DNA from: a bacterium
GTDB lineage: Bacteria > Hinthialibacterota > Hinthialibacteria > OLB16
DNA: 64,000 nucleotides
Direction: 5' to 3'
Assembly: GCA_022072055.1 (NCBI GenBank)
Contig: JAJVIK010000011.1
Span: 588,863-652,862 of the forward strand
How positions within the stretch are numbered: position 1 is the first letter of the stretch; every line of letters starts with the position of its first letter. The translations under genes and the position numbers were made by a program. Positions 47,201-54,559 of the stretch are shown here, one piece after another. Under the pieces are notes generated by a model, which was not told the origin of the DNA, ran no database searches, and saw only the letters and a program-made list of their open reading frames with translations.

Positions 47201-47789
47201 GGCTCTGATCCACCTTCACCAGGAGGCGATTCGCTCCCGCGACCAGGGAGACTCGAACCGCATCTTCCCCGCCTTCGTCAATGGTCCGCCCCACATGGTT
47301 TTCATGGACCTGGGCCCCGTTGAGCCACACCCGGACACCATCGTTACTGCGAACCTTGAAAACGGCCTCGCGCGCTGTTGGAGATACCAGTCGGCAGAAA
47401 GCGTAGGCGAGGCCGGGAGTTTCCTTGTTTGTCCGGAATATTCGGATGTAATCCAGAAGACCGGCGGGCTCGCTCACCACGGTTCGCCAAATTTTCTCCG
47501 GCTCCTGTTCCCAAACGATGCGGTCCCCCTCGGCGGGCGAACAGCCCACCTCGCCCCCTTGGCCCTTCAGATAGTCCTCGAAAAACCCAAAGCACCCCGG
47601 CCCATGTGTGAGCGGTTTGCCGTTGGGAAAGGGTCCGACCACGGTCCAGACCGGGATTGTGCCATTCTCCCGCAAGGGGAAGGTTTCCCAGCCCGCGAGC
47701 GCCGGAGAAGCAAGATGGAGAAGAACATTGGCCGAGAGGACGAGATACAGACGGATTCCGGAGATGGGTTTCTTGGAAAATAGGGGCAT
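44250..47789 (-). CDS. Secreted GH38-like alpha-mannosidase
   Basis: A 1179-residue exported enzyme. After a signal peptide (residues 1-33, ending SPALAG), residues about 40-330 hold a PA14/galactose-binding-like part (VRSNDGVRVWLNGAQVHENH, GANRLLVKVDQSQGG). The GH38 N-terminal domain begins at VYFVQHTHTDIGYTRAQDE near residue 333; the His and Asp residues there are zinc ligands in the family. VTGLYLNMDDIADENA, MQNDVPGAAWALVDYL and FWWESPSGKRILAWRPDHYH follow, and then the C-terminal beta domains (EFYRLVVDPASGTLTSLYDKE, VEVRCSIRK). The sequence also resembles the DUF5054 group, so the exact linkage cleaved is open. The gene lies 69 bases downstream of the FG-GAP gene and is probably the last member of the sigma-factor operon. 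GAGGTG precedes the ATG. Confidence 0.87.
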   Translation of the reverse strand: MPLFSKKPISGIRLYLVLSANVLLHLASPALAGWETFPLRENGTIPVWTVVGPFPNGKPLTHGPGCFGFFEDYLKGQGGEVGCSPAEGDRIVWEQEPEKIWRTVVSEPAGLLDYIRIFRTNKETPGLAYAFCRLVSPTAREAVFKVRSNDGVRVWLNGAQVHENHVGRTIDEGGEDAVRVSLVAGANRLLVKVDQSQGGWGQRLLVEGPDGNPIRELTVEVNTAAPIAGEILSAAFSTTCLVKKTPEGPRQIVTGHIASGGLTEVVCRLSMKQWATPILIPLGDLPMGEHRVELPIPILVEDGLAEIEVEAESDSLRLSGVPFQQPREWTVYFVQHTHTDIGYTRAQDELLPDFLRQIDHALDYCDLTESYPDEARFRWTCETAWAVREYLKRRSPEQIERLKKRVAEGRIEVTGLYLNMDDIADENALAASLQPIRELRNMGFPVTTAMQNDVPGAAWALVDYLNECGVKSIGLGINNDRTPRPFDRPTAFWWESPSGKRILAWRPDHYHTGNHLRIHQGSVDGFRGNLLEYLETIQRKGYPFDRVAIQFSGMQIDNSPPATTACDLVRDWNETHAWPRLKLAVAGEFLEHVEREWADDLPTYRSAWPNWWTDGFAFAHVETAKARAAHANLNVAQGLLSMASLLGEPIPDSAHATMRQVEENLLFYDEHTFGAQEEFSRPMAENSIVQWGEKVSHVWEAVKGCAMLRETAWGALLGRIRRESGATLAVFNTLAWERSGTVEVYIGHEMLPANRPARFVDVATGKEVPALLSRSRFEGSYWTLWVSDVPPMGGKTLRIELRDREAHGAPSPDHTDPILENEFYRLVVDPASGTLTSLYDKELGRELVDRGASWGFGQFIRDRLTDDHFHDRESFLERSTRTSLRELSVRNLGEGPLWSSILASGNAEGCVHSADQPGFQCEFRLYRHEKRIEVRCSIRKQFAPEPESIYIAFPFASKEGKVVYEVQGGVVNPETDQIPGSSADWQTFQNFVSVQDQEGQVILTSDQVPLVQLGDINMGKWMDTIEIEKPHVYSWVMNNYWTYNFRGSKESEFTWSYHLTSSRDTSNSSATRFGWSARFPLAATAFPPGGSGEGESSFSTFGVKTPNVLVVNSAPVEEDDSILLHLRELDGKRAQVEFEAPTRKVARIDRTNVLGDILEPGLSSITLEPFEVKFIKLSF

Positions 47790-47858
47790 CAGAAATCACC
47801 TCAAAGAGAAAGGTGAAATCTGCCACGGTCTTGCGCGCGCCGGAAGGGCGGAGGCGTC

Positions 47859-50405
47859 CTATTCGTAGAGACCCCAGGAGGCAACACCACTGAAGAAGTG
47901 TCGCTCCAGGCGGAACTCGCGCAGGGCATTCCCGTTCCCCTGAGGAAAACAGAGGACTCGATCCGGCGTGAGGAACGCGGTCGGACCAAGCACGCCCTTC
48001 GGGAGTCGCGCGCGGACACTCGCATCGCTCCCCGAAAGCGGGGAAACCACAAGCTCTCCCTCGTTCGGGCCGGTGGAAAGAAGGGCATCCCCGCATAGGG
48101 TGAGGTCCGCACACTGGGTGCGCGGCAGGAGCCAATCCCCTCCCGCCCCTGAACGCTTCACATCAAGATCGCCACGAAGGAAAAGGGTCCCATCGGTTGG
48201 CGAAAACTCGATTCCCCCGATCCAAACCTCCGGTTCCGGGAAGAGTGGCGCGAGGTCTTGAAAGCCATCAAAAAGACCCGCCTCGGTGAACCGCGCCGCC
48301 TTGGGCCTTGAGCGATCCGCGACCAGGATTCGGTTCGTTCCCGAATCGAAACAGACTCCGCCGGGAACGAAGGCGGCATCGGCGCTCAGCGCGGGCCAAA
48401 GGGAGATGGCTTCCTCACCCTCCCAACCGGCAATTTCAAGCACGCTCAGATGTGCATCCGCGCCCACCGCGTACAGATGATCCTCCAGGGCGTTCATGTC
48501 CATCCCCACGACATCCGCGAAGGGCGCGACTGTCTGGGTCTCAAGAACTCCACCTTGCGCCGTGGTTCGGAGCAGGAATCCGGAAGTTGATAGGATGAGC
48601 AGCCGATCTTCCTGTTCCACCCAGCAAGCGCCGACCAGGCCGATGGACTTGAACAGGGCGGACTGATCGGCGAGGTCAAAGGAGCGAGCCGGGTTTGGGA
48701 CCCCGGTTGAAGAGTACGCGCGAACATCGCTTCGTCCCGGGTGAGTGACAAGCAGCAGGTGGGCCTCCTTATTCCAACCAAGTCCCCAGGCCGTGAGCAA
48801 GAGTGAGCCTTTGACCTCTCCATCCTCATCCAGACGCAGGACTCGGCCCTCGGAGGGGACTGCCACATAAAACTCCTCGTTGTCGCGGTCCTCCGCGAGA
48901 CCGCAAAACCCCAGCTCTCCCGGGTCTCCGGCAAAGGTGATGGTGGACTCAACTTCGATTTGCCCACCGCTCTTAACCTCAAATCGGCGAATCCGCGGGG
49001 CGAAGCGTTCCACCACCCAGCCTTCTTTTTCGTCGCGGAGGAAAACGGCGCCCACCTCAAACGAAAACTGCGCGCTCCCCAGGTCGCTTGCATCCATGTC
49101 GGTCTGATGGATCTTCCGTCGCGCGGATTCCAAAACCCATGCGTGCTCTTCATCCCGGGCGCCCAACCCCACCGGATGGGGGATGCGTGTCTCGAAGGCG
49201 GAATCGAGGGGATGCTCGCCTTCCGCCTCAAGGGTGTAATCAAGCCCGGAATAAGGCCCGAGCGAAATCGTGGTTCCATCGGAGTTCGCGGGGCTCCCTT
49301 GGTCGCCCTCATTGGCGGTCACGATGTCGGACTGACCATCCCCATTCAGGTCGCCGCCGGCGAGTCGCCGGGGGAGGTGGCCTGTGGGTTGAGTGAAGGT
49401 GGCTCCTAGCGACCCGATAATGGTGACTGTGTCGCCCGTGCGGTTCGTGACCGCGATATCCGGGATCGTGTCACTATCCCAGAGCAGGGTCAGGATATCC
49501 GAACACCCCGAAAGGTCGGGCAAGGTGAGGATGTCGGAGCCGCCGGAAGTCCCATCCGCCTGAATCCCAAACAGCCGTTGAATCCTGCCCAACGAATCGG
49601 CCAGGGCGGCATCAAGCAGGCCATCTTGGTCCAGGTCATCCAGCGTCAAGGCGCGGAGCCCACTGGTCGGAACGGGCAATGTGAGGAGGATCGGCAAACC
49701 AAAGACCCCCGGCGCGGTCTGGCGAACCAGGAAGAGCGCGTTCGCGGTGACTCCCACAATGTCCGTGAGACCATCGCGGTCCAGGTCTCTCGCGGTGAGG
49801 TCCTGAGGTCCCTCCCCGGTGGAGTCCAGTGGAATTCCCGCGCCGATGGAATACCTCCCGGTCCCATCGCCGGGAAGTATCCGAAGCGATCGTCCATCCA
49901 GATTGCCCATCGCAAGATCGAGGTGATTGTCTCCGGTGAACTCCCCGAAATCCGCGCTCACCGGAAACTCCGAGGTGGTGAACGCGGGCGTGGTCGAGTC
50001 GGCGGGCAGACTCCCGAAGGAGCCGCCGCCGAGATTCACCAGGGTCTGAACGCTCGGCTCGGCTCCCAGAGAAAAGTTCCCGGAACACAGGACAGTCAAA
50101 TCGGGATAGCCATCACGGTTCAGGTCCGTAACCAGCAGTTGGCGTGGGAAGTTGGCCGGTCCCCCCGGGTTGATCCCGACAACGACCGACTGGGAGAGCG
50201 GATGAACTCCCGCCATTGATTGGAGATGGATCGTCACGGTGTCGTCAAAAGCGTTGGCGAAGGCCAGATCATTCCGGCCATCCTGATTGAAATCCGCGAC
50301 AACCACCTGCTGAGGGGTCTGACCGGCGAGGACCTCTTCAGCCTGGACCGCCTTCAGGCAAAGGAACCAGGGGACAAGAAAAAGGGAGAGTTTGTATACG
50401 GTCAC
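47859..50405 (-). CDS. Secreted FG-GAP/VCBS beta-propeller protein
   Basis: An 848-residue exported protein with a signal peptide (LSLFLVPWFLCLKAVQAEE). The first ~380 residues are FG-GAP/VCBS repeats with calcium loops: DFNQDGRNDLAFAN, DLNRDGYPDLTVL, EFTGDNHLDLAMGN, DLDRDGLTDIVGV, DLDQDGLLDAALA and DLNGDGQSDIVTAN. The remainder reads as a second, NHL/quinoprotein-like propeller (AWVLESARRKIHQTDMD, GGVCFDSGTNRILVADRSRP, GIEFSPTDGTLFLRGDLD). Its ATG overlaps the stop of the pseudopilin gene (ATGA), so translation is coupled. The role is unknown; a large extracellular binding protein is most likely. The propeller pair plus a coupled pseudopilin suggests a surface-displayed partner of a secretion or pilus-like machine. 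Confidence 0.9.
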   Translation of the reverse strand: MTVYKLSLFLVPWFLCLKAVQAEEVLAGQTPQQVVVADFNQDGRNDLAFANAFDDTVTIHLQSMAGVHPLSQSVVVGINPGGPANFPRQLLVTDLNRDGYPDLTVLCSGNFSLGAEPSVQTLVNLGGGSFGSLPADSTTPAFTTSEFPVSADFGEFTGDNHLDLAMGNLDGRSLRILPGDGTGRYSIGAGIPLDSTGEGPQDLTARDLDRDGLTDIVGVTANALFLVRQTAPGVFGLPILLTLPVPTSGLRALTLDDLDQDGLLDAALADSLGRIQRLFGIQADGTSGGSDILTLPDLSGCSDILTLLWDSDTIPDIAVTNRTGDTVTIIGSLGATFTQPTGHLPRRLAGGDLNGDGQSDIVTANEGDQGSPANSDGTTISLGPYSGLDYTLEAEGEHPLDSAFETRIPHPVGLGARDEEHAWVLESARRKIHQTDMDASDLGSAQFSFEVGAVFLRDEKEGWVVERFAPRIRRFEVKSGGQIEVESTITFAGDPGELGFCGLAEDRDNEEFYVAVPSEGRVLRLDEDGEVKGSLLLTAWGLGWNKEAHLLLVTHPGRSDVRAYSSTGVPNPARSFDLADQSALFKSIGLVGACWVEQEDRLLILSTSGFLLRTTAQGGVLETQTVAPFADVVGMDMNALEDHLYAVGADAHLSVLEIAGWEGEEAISLWPALSADAAFVPGGVCFDSGTNRILVADRSRPKAARFTEAGLFDGFQDLAPLFPEPEVWIGGIEFSPTDGTLFLRGDLDVKRSGAGGDWLLPRTQCADLTLCGDALLSTGPNEGELVVSPLSGSDASVRARLPKGVLGPTAFLTPDRVLCFPQGNGNALREFRLERHFFSGVASWGLYE

Positions 50406-51064
50406 GGCGCCGAGAAGTGGCTGGCTTCCCCGGCGAAACCGCTGATGTCTCCCGCGCTTCCGGTCCCATTTGTCGGATTGTATACCGTGTCATAGGGGTG
50501 GCGGAGGCGCGGCGAGGGAAGGAAAGCCGCGAAGAAATCAGGCCCGAATGGGCGATACACACCGTAGGAATCGCGAGTGTCGGGTCCAATGCTGACCACG
50601 GACGCGCCGAATCGACTCAGAATCGGCAGACGTCGCCTGATGGCCAGTGAAGGATAGTCATAGTAGAGCAGGCTGCGTTGGGCGTTTGGAACCGTGAGCT
50701 CCGGGAAGTCGTTGCTGGAGGTGGCGGGACCGCCGGGCTGCGGAAGAATCAGTCCGAAAGGATCGGCCAAGGCAGCCGGGGAAAGGTACGCCACCGGCGT
50801 GGTGAGGCGACGGAGCTGCGAGTGAGACAGAAGCGCAAGCGGATCCTCGGGGAAGACCGGCGCGGTGGCCGGGTATGCCCGAAAGTCGGCGGCGTACAGG
50901 TCGAGCGCTTGGACAGTCTGCCGAACATTGGCGCGCGCTTGAGTCACCATTGCTTTTTCACGGAGGCTCCAGTACTGGGGCATGGCGATAGCGGACACGA
51001 TCAGGATGATCGTGAGGACTACCAAAGTCTCAACGAGTGTGAAGCCCGCCCGCTTCCTCAGCAT
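50402..51064 (-). CDS. Type II secretion-type pseudopilin (PulG-like)
   Basis: A 220-residue protein with a class III (prepilin) leader: MLRKRAGFTLVETLVVLTII, in which cleavage is expected after the Gly and the Glu at +5 of the mature protein is present. One long N-terminal helix continues through SAIAMPQYWSLREKAMVTQA. The C-terminal globular part has LDLYAADFRAYPATAPVF and ends with TVYNPTNGTGSAGD, similar to the YSPTNGTISRGD end of the pseudopilin at 56017-56574. A prepilin peptidase and the rest of a type II system are not in the window. It lies 32 bases after the FecR gene and overlaps the propeller gene by 4 bases. Such orphan pseudopilins, encoded singly next to secreted proteins, are numerous in PVC-like genomes, where their job is unclear. 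Confidence 0.92.
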   Translation of the reverse strand: MLRKRAGFTLVETLVVLTIILIVSAIAMPQYWSLREKAMVTQARANVRQTVQALDLYAADFRAYPATAPVFPEDPLALLSHSQLRRLTTPVAYLSPAALADPFGLILPQPGGPATSSNDFPELTVPNAQRSLLYYDYPSLAIRRRLPILSRFGASVVSIGPDTRDSYGVYRPFGPDFFAAFLPSPRLRHPYDTVYNPTNGTGSAGDISGFAGEASHFSAP

Positions 51065-51096
51065 GTCCTAACGCCCGGTGGCTGGTGCTCCTCGCC

Positions 51097-51924
51097 TCAT
51101 GGATTCATCCCCGGAGTCGCCACTGAAGGGAAGAAATCCGAATACCTCGCCTGGCTCGCGCGGTTGAAAGTCTCCACCGCCCAGCTCGGGCTCAGCTCGA
51201 CATTGGCCTCCAGGACCTCGGGGCTCTCGCTTCCCGCCTCCAAGGACCCTCGGTGGCCGGGGGGAACATCCACGCACAAGTCTCCGACCCCGATTTCAAC
51301 AATTCCCGAGGCGACCACTACCTCGGTGCGCCCCTCCATCACCTTCACTCCGAACGTGGTGCCGTGGATGTGCGCATGCCCGTTCGGGGTCTTGATCTCG
51401 AAAAACCCGGAGTCCGGTCGGACTCGAACCCACACCTCCCCTTTGTCGAGGGTCACCGTGTCGACTTCGGCCAGGCTCAACACCGTGTCCTGACGCAGGA
51501 TCAGGTTCACCCGATTGTGATCCATGGCCACCAAGGCCTCCCCATCCTTCCCGGTGCTGATGGTCGCTCCGCTCCCCAAAAGATCCGAGGCGCCCGGCTT
51601 GGTCCCGGTGACCTGGGTCTGGCCGCCGGAATAGACAAGGGAGCCGAGAGGATTCCCGTCCCCTCCTCGATCGATGACCACCATAACCGCCAGGCAAGCG
51701 GCGGCTGCAAGCCCGATCACGGACCAGCGCCAGCGTGAAGGGAATGCCGTTACCTTCGCCCCCTTTGAACCGGAGGACCTGCCGATCGCAAGAGTCACGC
51801 TTCGGACGAATTCCTCTTCGTCGAACCCCGAAGATTGGTTCCAGCGCTCCCCAAAGGAGGCCATCAGCGCATCCAGGGTTCGATCCGCGGGGATGAATCT
51901 GACCTCGTTTCCACGCATCACCAT
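51097..51924 (-). CDS. FecR-domain membrane protein, probable partner of the ECF sigma factor
   Basis: A 275-residue protein. A cytoplasmic N-terminus (about 1-65, DRTLDALMASFGERW and FDEEEFVRSVTLAIG) leads to one membrane segment (WSVIGLAAAACLAVMVVID, about 68-86). A periplasmic FecR domain follows: GSGATISTGKDGEALVAM, LDKGEVWVRVRPDSGFFEIK and HIHGTTFGVKVMEGRTEVVV. This is the anti-sigma/signal-transmitter layout. The start overlaps the end of the sigma-factor gene by 7 bases, a classical sigma/anti-sigma arrangement. The ATG at 51918 is an alternative start; the ATG at 51924 has GAGGA at 5 bases. By analogy it would hold the sigma factor until an outside signal arrives. No TonB receptor (FecA-like) is present, so the signal may be sensed differently. 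Confidence 0.9.
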   Translation of the reverse strand: MVMRGNEVRFIPADRTLDALMASFGERWNQSSGFDEEEFVRSVTLAIGRSSGSKGAKVTAFPSRWRWSVIGLAAAACLAVMVVIDRGGDGNPLGSLVYSGGQTQVTGTKPGASDLLGSGATISTGKDGEALVAMDHNRVNLILRQDTVLSLAEVDTVTLDKGEVWVRVRPDSGFFEIKTPNGHAHIHGTTFGVKVMEGRTEVVVASGIVEIGVGDLCVDVPPGHRGSLEAGSESPEVLEANVELSPSWAVETFNRASQARYSDFFPSVATPGMNP

Positions 51925-52520
51925 TTCACATCCTCGGGTCGAATCCCCTTCTCCTCCAACACCCGGCGAACTTTGGCCAGCGCGCGGTCTATCTTGCCCC
52001 CGACGCTGCCCATCGGAATCCGGGCCGTCTCCGCAATTTCCCCGATACGGAGTTGCCCGAAGTACCGGAGCGCCAGGATTTCGCGCTCCTCAGGGGGGAG
52101 TTTATCCAGAGCCTGGCTCAAGTGACCACCTAATTGGTCGAGCTGAAGACGGGCCCCCTGCTCTGGAGCCACCGAGGGGGACAGATGGTCCAGGGCCTCC
52201 CGGTCCATGCCGATCTCGTGTGTGTAGGATTTCCTTTCGGTCGCGCGGATGGCTTTCCGCTTGGCCACGGTAAACAGCCACGCGCTGAGCTCCTCCGGGG
52301 CGCGAAATTGCTCACGTTTTCGGCACGCCTCCACGAAAACCTCCTGCGCCACCTCTTTGGCGACCTCCTGATTTCGCGTGAAAACGCGAATAAAACCGAC
52401 CAAGCGCTTGCCGAACGCCCCGACCACCCGCGCCACGGCTTGCGGGTCGCCTCGCCGGAACCCCTCCACCGCTCGGGAGTCAACGGCGGCTTCCTGGGGG
52501 CGGCTTCCAGTCTCGGACAT
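51918..52520 (-). CDS. ECF-type RNA polymerase sigma factor
   Basis: A 200-residue sigma70-family factor of the extracytoplasmic function group. Region 2 spans about residues 20-90 (EVAKEVAQEVFVEACRKREQ, then EELSAWLFTVAKRKAIRATE, the region 2.3-2.4 words for melting and -10 recognition). Region 4 spans about 130-190 (LDKLPPEEREILALRYFGQL, IGEIAETARIPMGSVGGKID, a helix-turn-helix for the -35). Length is normal. It is followed with a 7-base overlap by a FecR gene and then by pseudopilin, propeller and GH38-like genes. I infer that these genes are its own regulon and that it is autoregulated. Only a weak ribosome-binding site precedes the ATG. The upstream gap (52521-52867) contains two dyads that could be regulatory. 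Confidence 0.94.
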   Translation of the reverse strand: MSETGSRPQEAAVDSRAVEGFRRGDPQAVARVVGAFGKRLVGFIRVFTRNQEVAKEVAQEVFVEACRKREQFRAPEELSAWLFTVAKRKAIRATERKSYTHEIGMDREALDHLSPSVAPEQGARLQLDQLGGHLSQALDKLPPEEREILALRYFGQLRIGEIAETARIPMGSVGGKIDRALAKVRRVLEEKGIRPEDVKW

Positions 52521-52867
52521 TCGGGTCTCGATGGAGTAATGCCGGTGAAGGCGGATTTTTTTTCCTTCTTTTTCTGGGCGAGCGGAAGGATCCCGGGGAG
52601 GGCGGCGTGTTCCGCGAACTCAGAAACGCCCCGCTTCCCGACCCGAGGGAGTCGCAAGTCTCTCGAATTTCTGCACTTGAGTCAACCACTCCGGAAATCA
52701 AGGGATTTTTCGCGGCGCGCCGCGAAAAAAAGACATGCTGGACGGCATGTACCCAATGAATGAGAGAGACCGAGGATCCGCCCCCCCTCGCGTTTCCCGA
52801 CGAAAAGCAGCCGAGCGCATGTCCCCGTGACATTTCGGCCGGTCATGAATGAGGAGGTCCGCACCCC
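52521..52867. other. Divergent intergenic region upstream of the sigma-factor operon and the DUF5666 gene
   Basis: These 347 bases hold no gene that I can support. They contain a T-rich run (52556-52575), a perfect palindrome (52706-52729) and a second inverted repeat directly beside it (52733-52750). They must contain promoters for both directions. No clear sigma70 boxes were seen, as expected if at least one side uses an ECF sigma factor. Confidence 0.6.
52706..52750. promoter_or_regulatory. Perfect 24-bp palindrome plus adjacent inverted repeat
   Basis: TTTTTCGCGGCG at 52706-52717 is followed directly by its exact complement CGCCGCGAAAAA to 52729. Three bases on, ACATGC (52733-52738) and GCATGT (52745-52750) form a second dyad with a 6-base centre. 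As RNA the first would be a strong GC hairpin flanked by U/A tracts on both strands, like a two-way terminator. Between divergent genes, an operator or attenuator is an alternative. Confidence 0.55.
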
Positions 52868-54541
52868 GTGAAGACCATTTCAACCCCTTGGAGCCGACGC
52901 ACGTGGGTGTTCGCCACCTTCGTCGCGGTGGCCCTTTCAAGTCCCGTCCATGGCGTGGACTGCTCAAATGATGAGCGCTTGGTGGGAACCATCCAAGGCA
53001 TCAACGTGGCGCTCGGTGAGGTCACGGTGGGTGGAGTGGTCTATGGCAATGACGGCGACACCGAATACCGCGATGGTCTGGGGAACTCGGTCGAATTCTC
53101 ATTCTTTCAGTTGGGGGACTTGGTGGAGATCGAATTCTGCCCGGACTCGGGTCCGCCTCCGATTCTCCTGAAGATGAAAATCGAGGACGAGGGAACCGGG
53201 GAGGACAACGCGAAATTCACGGGGACCATCGAGTCCATTGACGGGGCGGCCAAGTCCCTGATCGTAAACGGCACCTTGGTCCACACGACCACCGCCACGG
53301 TCTTCCTCGACCATGTCGAGCTACCCATTGTCTTCGGCGATCTCTCGGTGGGTGATCCGGTCGAGGTCGAGGGGACCCGTCTCCCCGACAACTCAGTTCA
53401 AGCCATTAAGGTCAAGAAGGAAGACATCCCCGGTTCCGAATTGGAGTTCAAGGGGACTATCGAGTCCATTAATGAAGCCGCCATGTCCCTGATCGTAAAC
53501 GGCACCTTGGTCCGCACGACCACCGCCACGGTCTTCCTCGACCATGTCGAGCTACCCATCGTCTTCGGCGATCTCTCGGTGGGTGATCCGGTCGAGGTCG
53601 AGGGGACCCGTCTCCCCGACAACTCAGTTCAGGCCATTAAGGTCAAGAAGGAAGACCTGGACGACGATGAATGCGAGGCTGAGTTCAAGGGCGCCATTGT
53701 CGAAATTGACTCCGTCTCACTGACCCTCCTTGTGGGCCTGGTCCGGATTCGCACCAACGAAACCACCTTTTTCTCCGACCATGAGGGAGCTCCAATAGGC
53801 TTTGACGATCTCCATATAGGGGACTTTGTGGAGGTGAAATACTGCCCCACATCCGGAGTCCCTCCGCTTGCCTCCGAGGTCAAGAAGGAGGATGGCGGAG
53901 AAGATAGCCCAGAGGGCGAGGTCAAGGTGGAAGGGGCTTTGGAGAGCATCTTCCCGGCGAGCTCCGAACTGGTGGTGGCGGGGGTTCTCATCCGAGCTGA
54001 GAACGCCCGAATCCGGGACGACAGCGGCAATCCCATCCCTCTGGACCTCCTTTCGCCGGGTGATTTCCTCGAGGTCGAGGGGTTCCTGCTCGCTGACGGA
54101 TCGGTTCGGGCTCGTAGCATCCAGGTCGAAGATCCCGAATCGGGGGATTGCGAATCCAAGGCGCGCGGGTTCCTGACCGCCGTGGACCCGATTGCCATGA
54201 GGATTTCCGTGGGCATTGTCGAGATCGCGGTGGCGACGAGCACGGAAATCTTCGATGACGAGACTGGTCTACCACTCACGCTTGAGGAGCTGGTCGTGGG
54301 GCAGGCGGCGGAGGTGGAGTACTGCGCGGTCACGGGGATTCCGACGGCAACGAAGATCGAGATCAAGCGGGCCGAGGATCATGACCTGAACCAGGATGGG
54401 AGCGTTCGCGGCGATGACATCGTGATCTTTCTCGACCACCGTCAGCGCGGCGGGGTGACATTGGACCTCGACGGCGACAGTCGGACCACGCACAACGATT
54501 TGATTCTGCTTACGGGGAGCTGGGGCCAAACAGGGCCTTGA
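52868..54541 (+). CDS. Secreted DUF5666 repeat protein with dockerin-like tail
   Basis: A 557-residue exported protein started by the GTG at 52868, with GAGGAGG about 10 bases upstream. A signal peptide (VFATFVAVALSSPVHG) is followed by about six DUF5666 units of ~77 residues, each with the pattern GTIESI ... LIVNG ... V ... GDPVEVEGTRLPDNS. Units 2 and 3 are almost identical, also in DNA (see the repeat entry). The tail DLNQDGSVRGDDIVIFLDH ... LDLDGDSRTTHNDLILLTG has two dockerin-like calcium loops. The DUF5666 fold is an OB/Ig-like beta-barrel of unknown ligand. It is divergent from the sigma-factor operon and might share control with it. It converges on the exonuclease gene with an 18-base gap. 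Confidence 0.9.
   Translation: MKTISTPWSRRTWVFATFVAVALSSPVHGVDCSNDERLVGTIQGINVALGEVTVGGVVYGNDGDTEYRDGLGNSVEFSFFQLGDLVEIEFCPDSGPPPILLKMKIEDEGTGEDNAKFTGTIESIDGAAKSLIVNGTLVHTTTATVFLDHVELPIVFGDLSVGDPVEVEGTRLPDNSVQAIKVKKEDIPGSELEFKGTIESINEAAMSLIVNGTLVRTTTATVFLDHVELPIVFGDLSVGDPVEVEGTRLPDNSVQAIKVKKEDLDDDECEAEFKGAIVEIDSVSLTLLVGLVRIRTNETTFFSDHEGAPIGFDDLHIGDFVEVKYCPTSGVPPLASEVKKEDGGEDSPEGEVKVEGALESIFPASSELVVAGVLIRAENARIRDDSGNPIPLDLLSPGDFLEVEGFLLADGSVRARSIQVEDPESGDCESKARGFLTAVDPIAMRISVGIVEIAVATSTEIFDDETGLPLTLEELVVGQAAEVEYCAVTGIPTATKIEIKRAEDHDLNQDGSVRGDDIVIFLDHRQRGGVTLDLDGDSRTTHNDLILLTGSWGQTGP
53221..53656 (+). repeat. Recent tandem duplication of a 231-bp (77-codon) DUF5666 unit
   Basis: Copy A (53221-53425) and copy B (53452-53656) are offset by exactly 231 bases and differ at only a few positions over the stretch 53254-53425. 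Examples are CACACG against CGCACG, ATTGTC against ATCGTC, and CAAGCC against CAGGCC. The protein segment from SLIVNG to VKKED is repeated with one visible change (VHT against VRT). The other units of the gene are far more diverged. Confidence 0.95.
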
Positions 54542-54559
54542 TCGAGGGGATTGCGTGGT

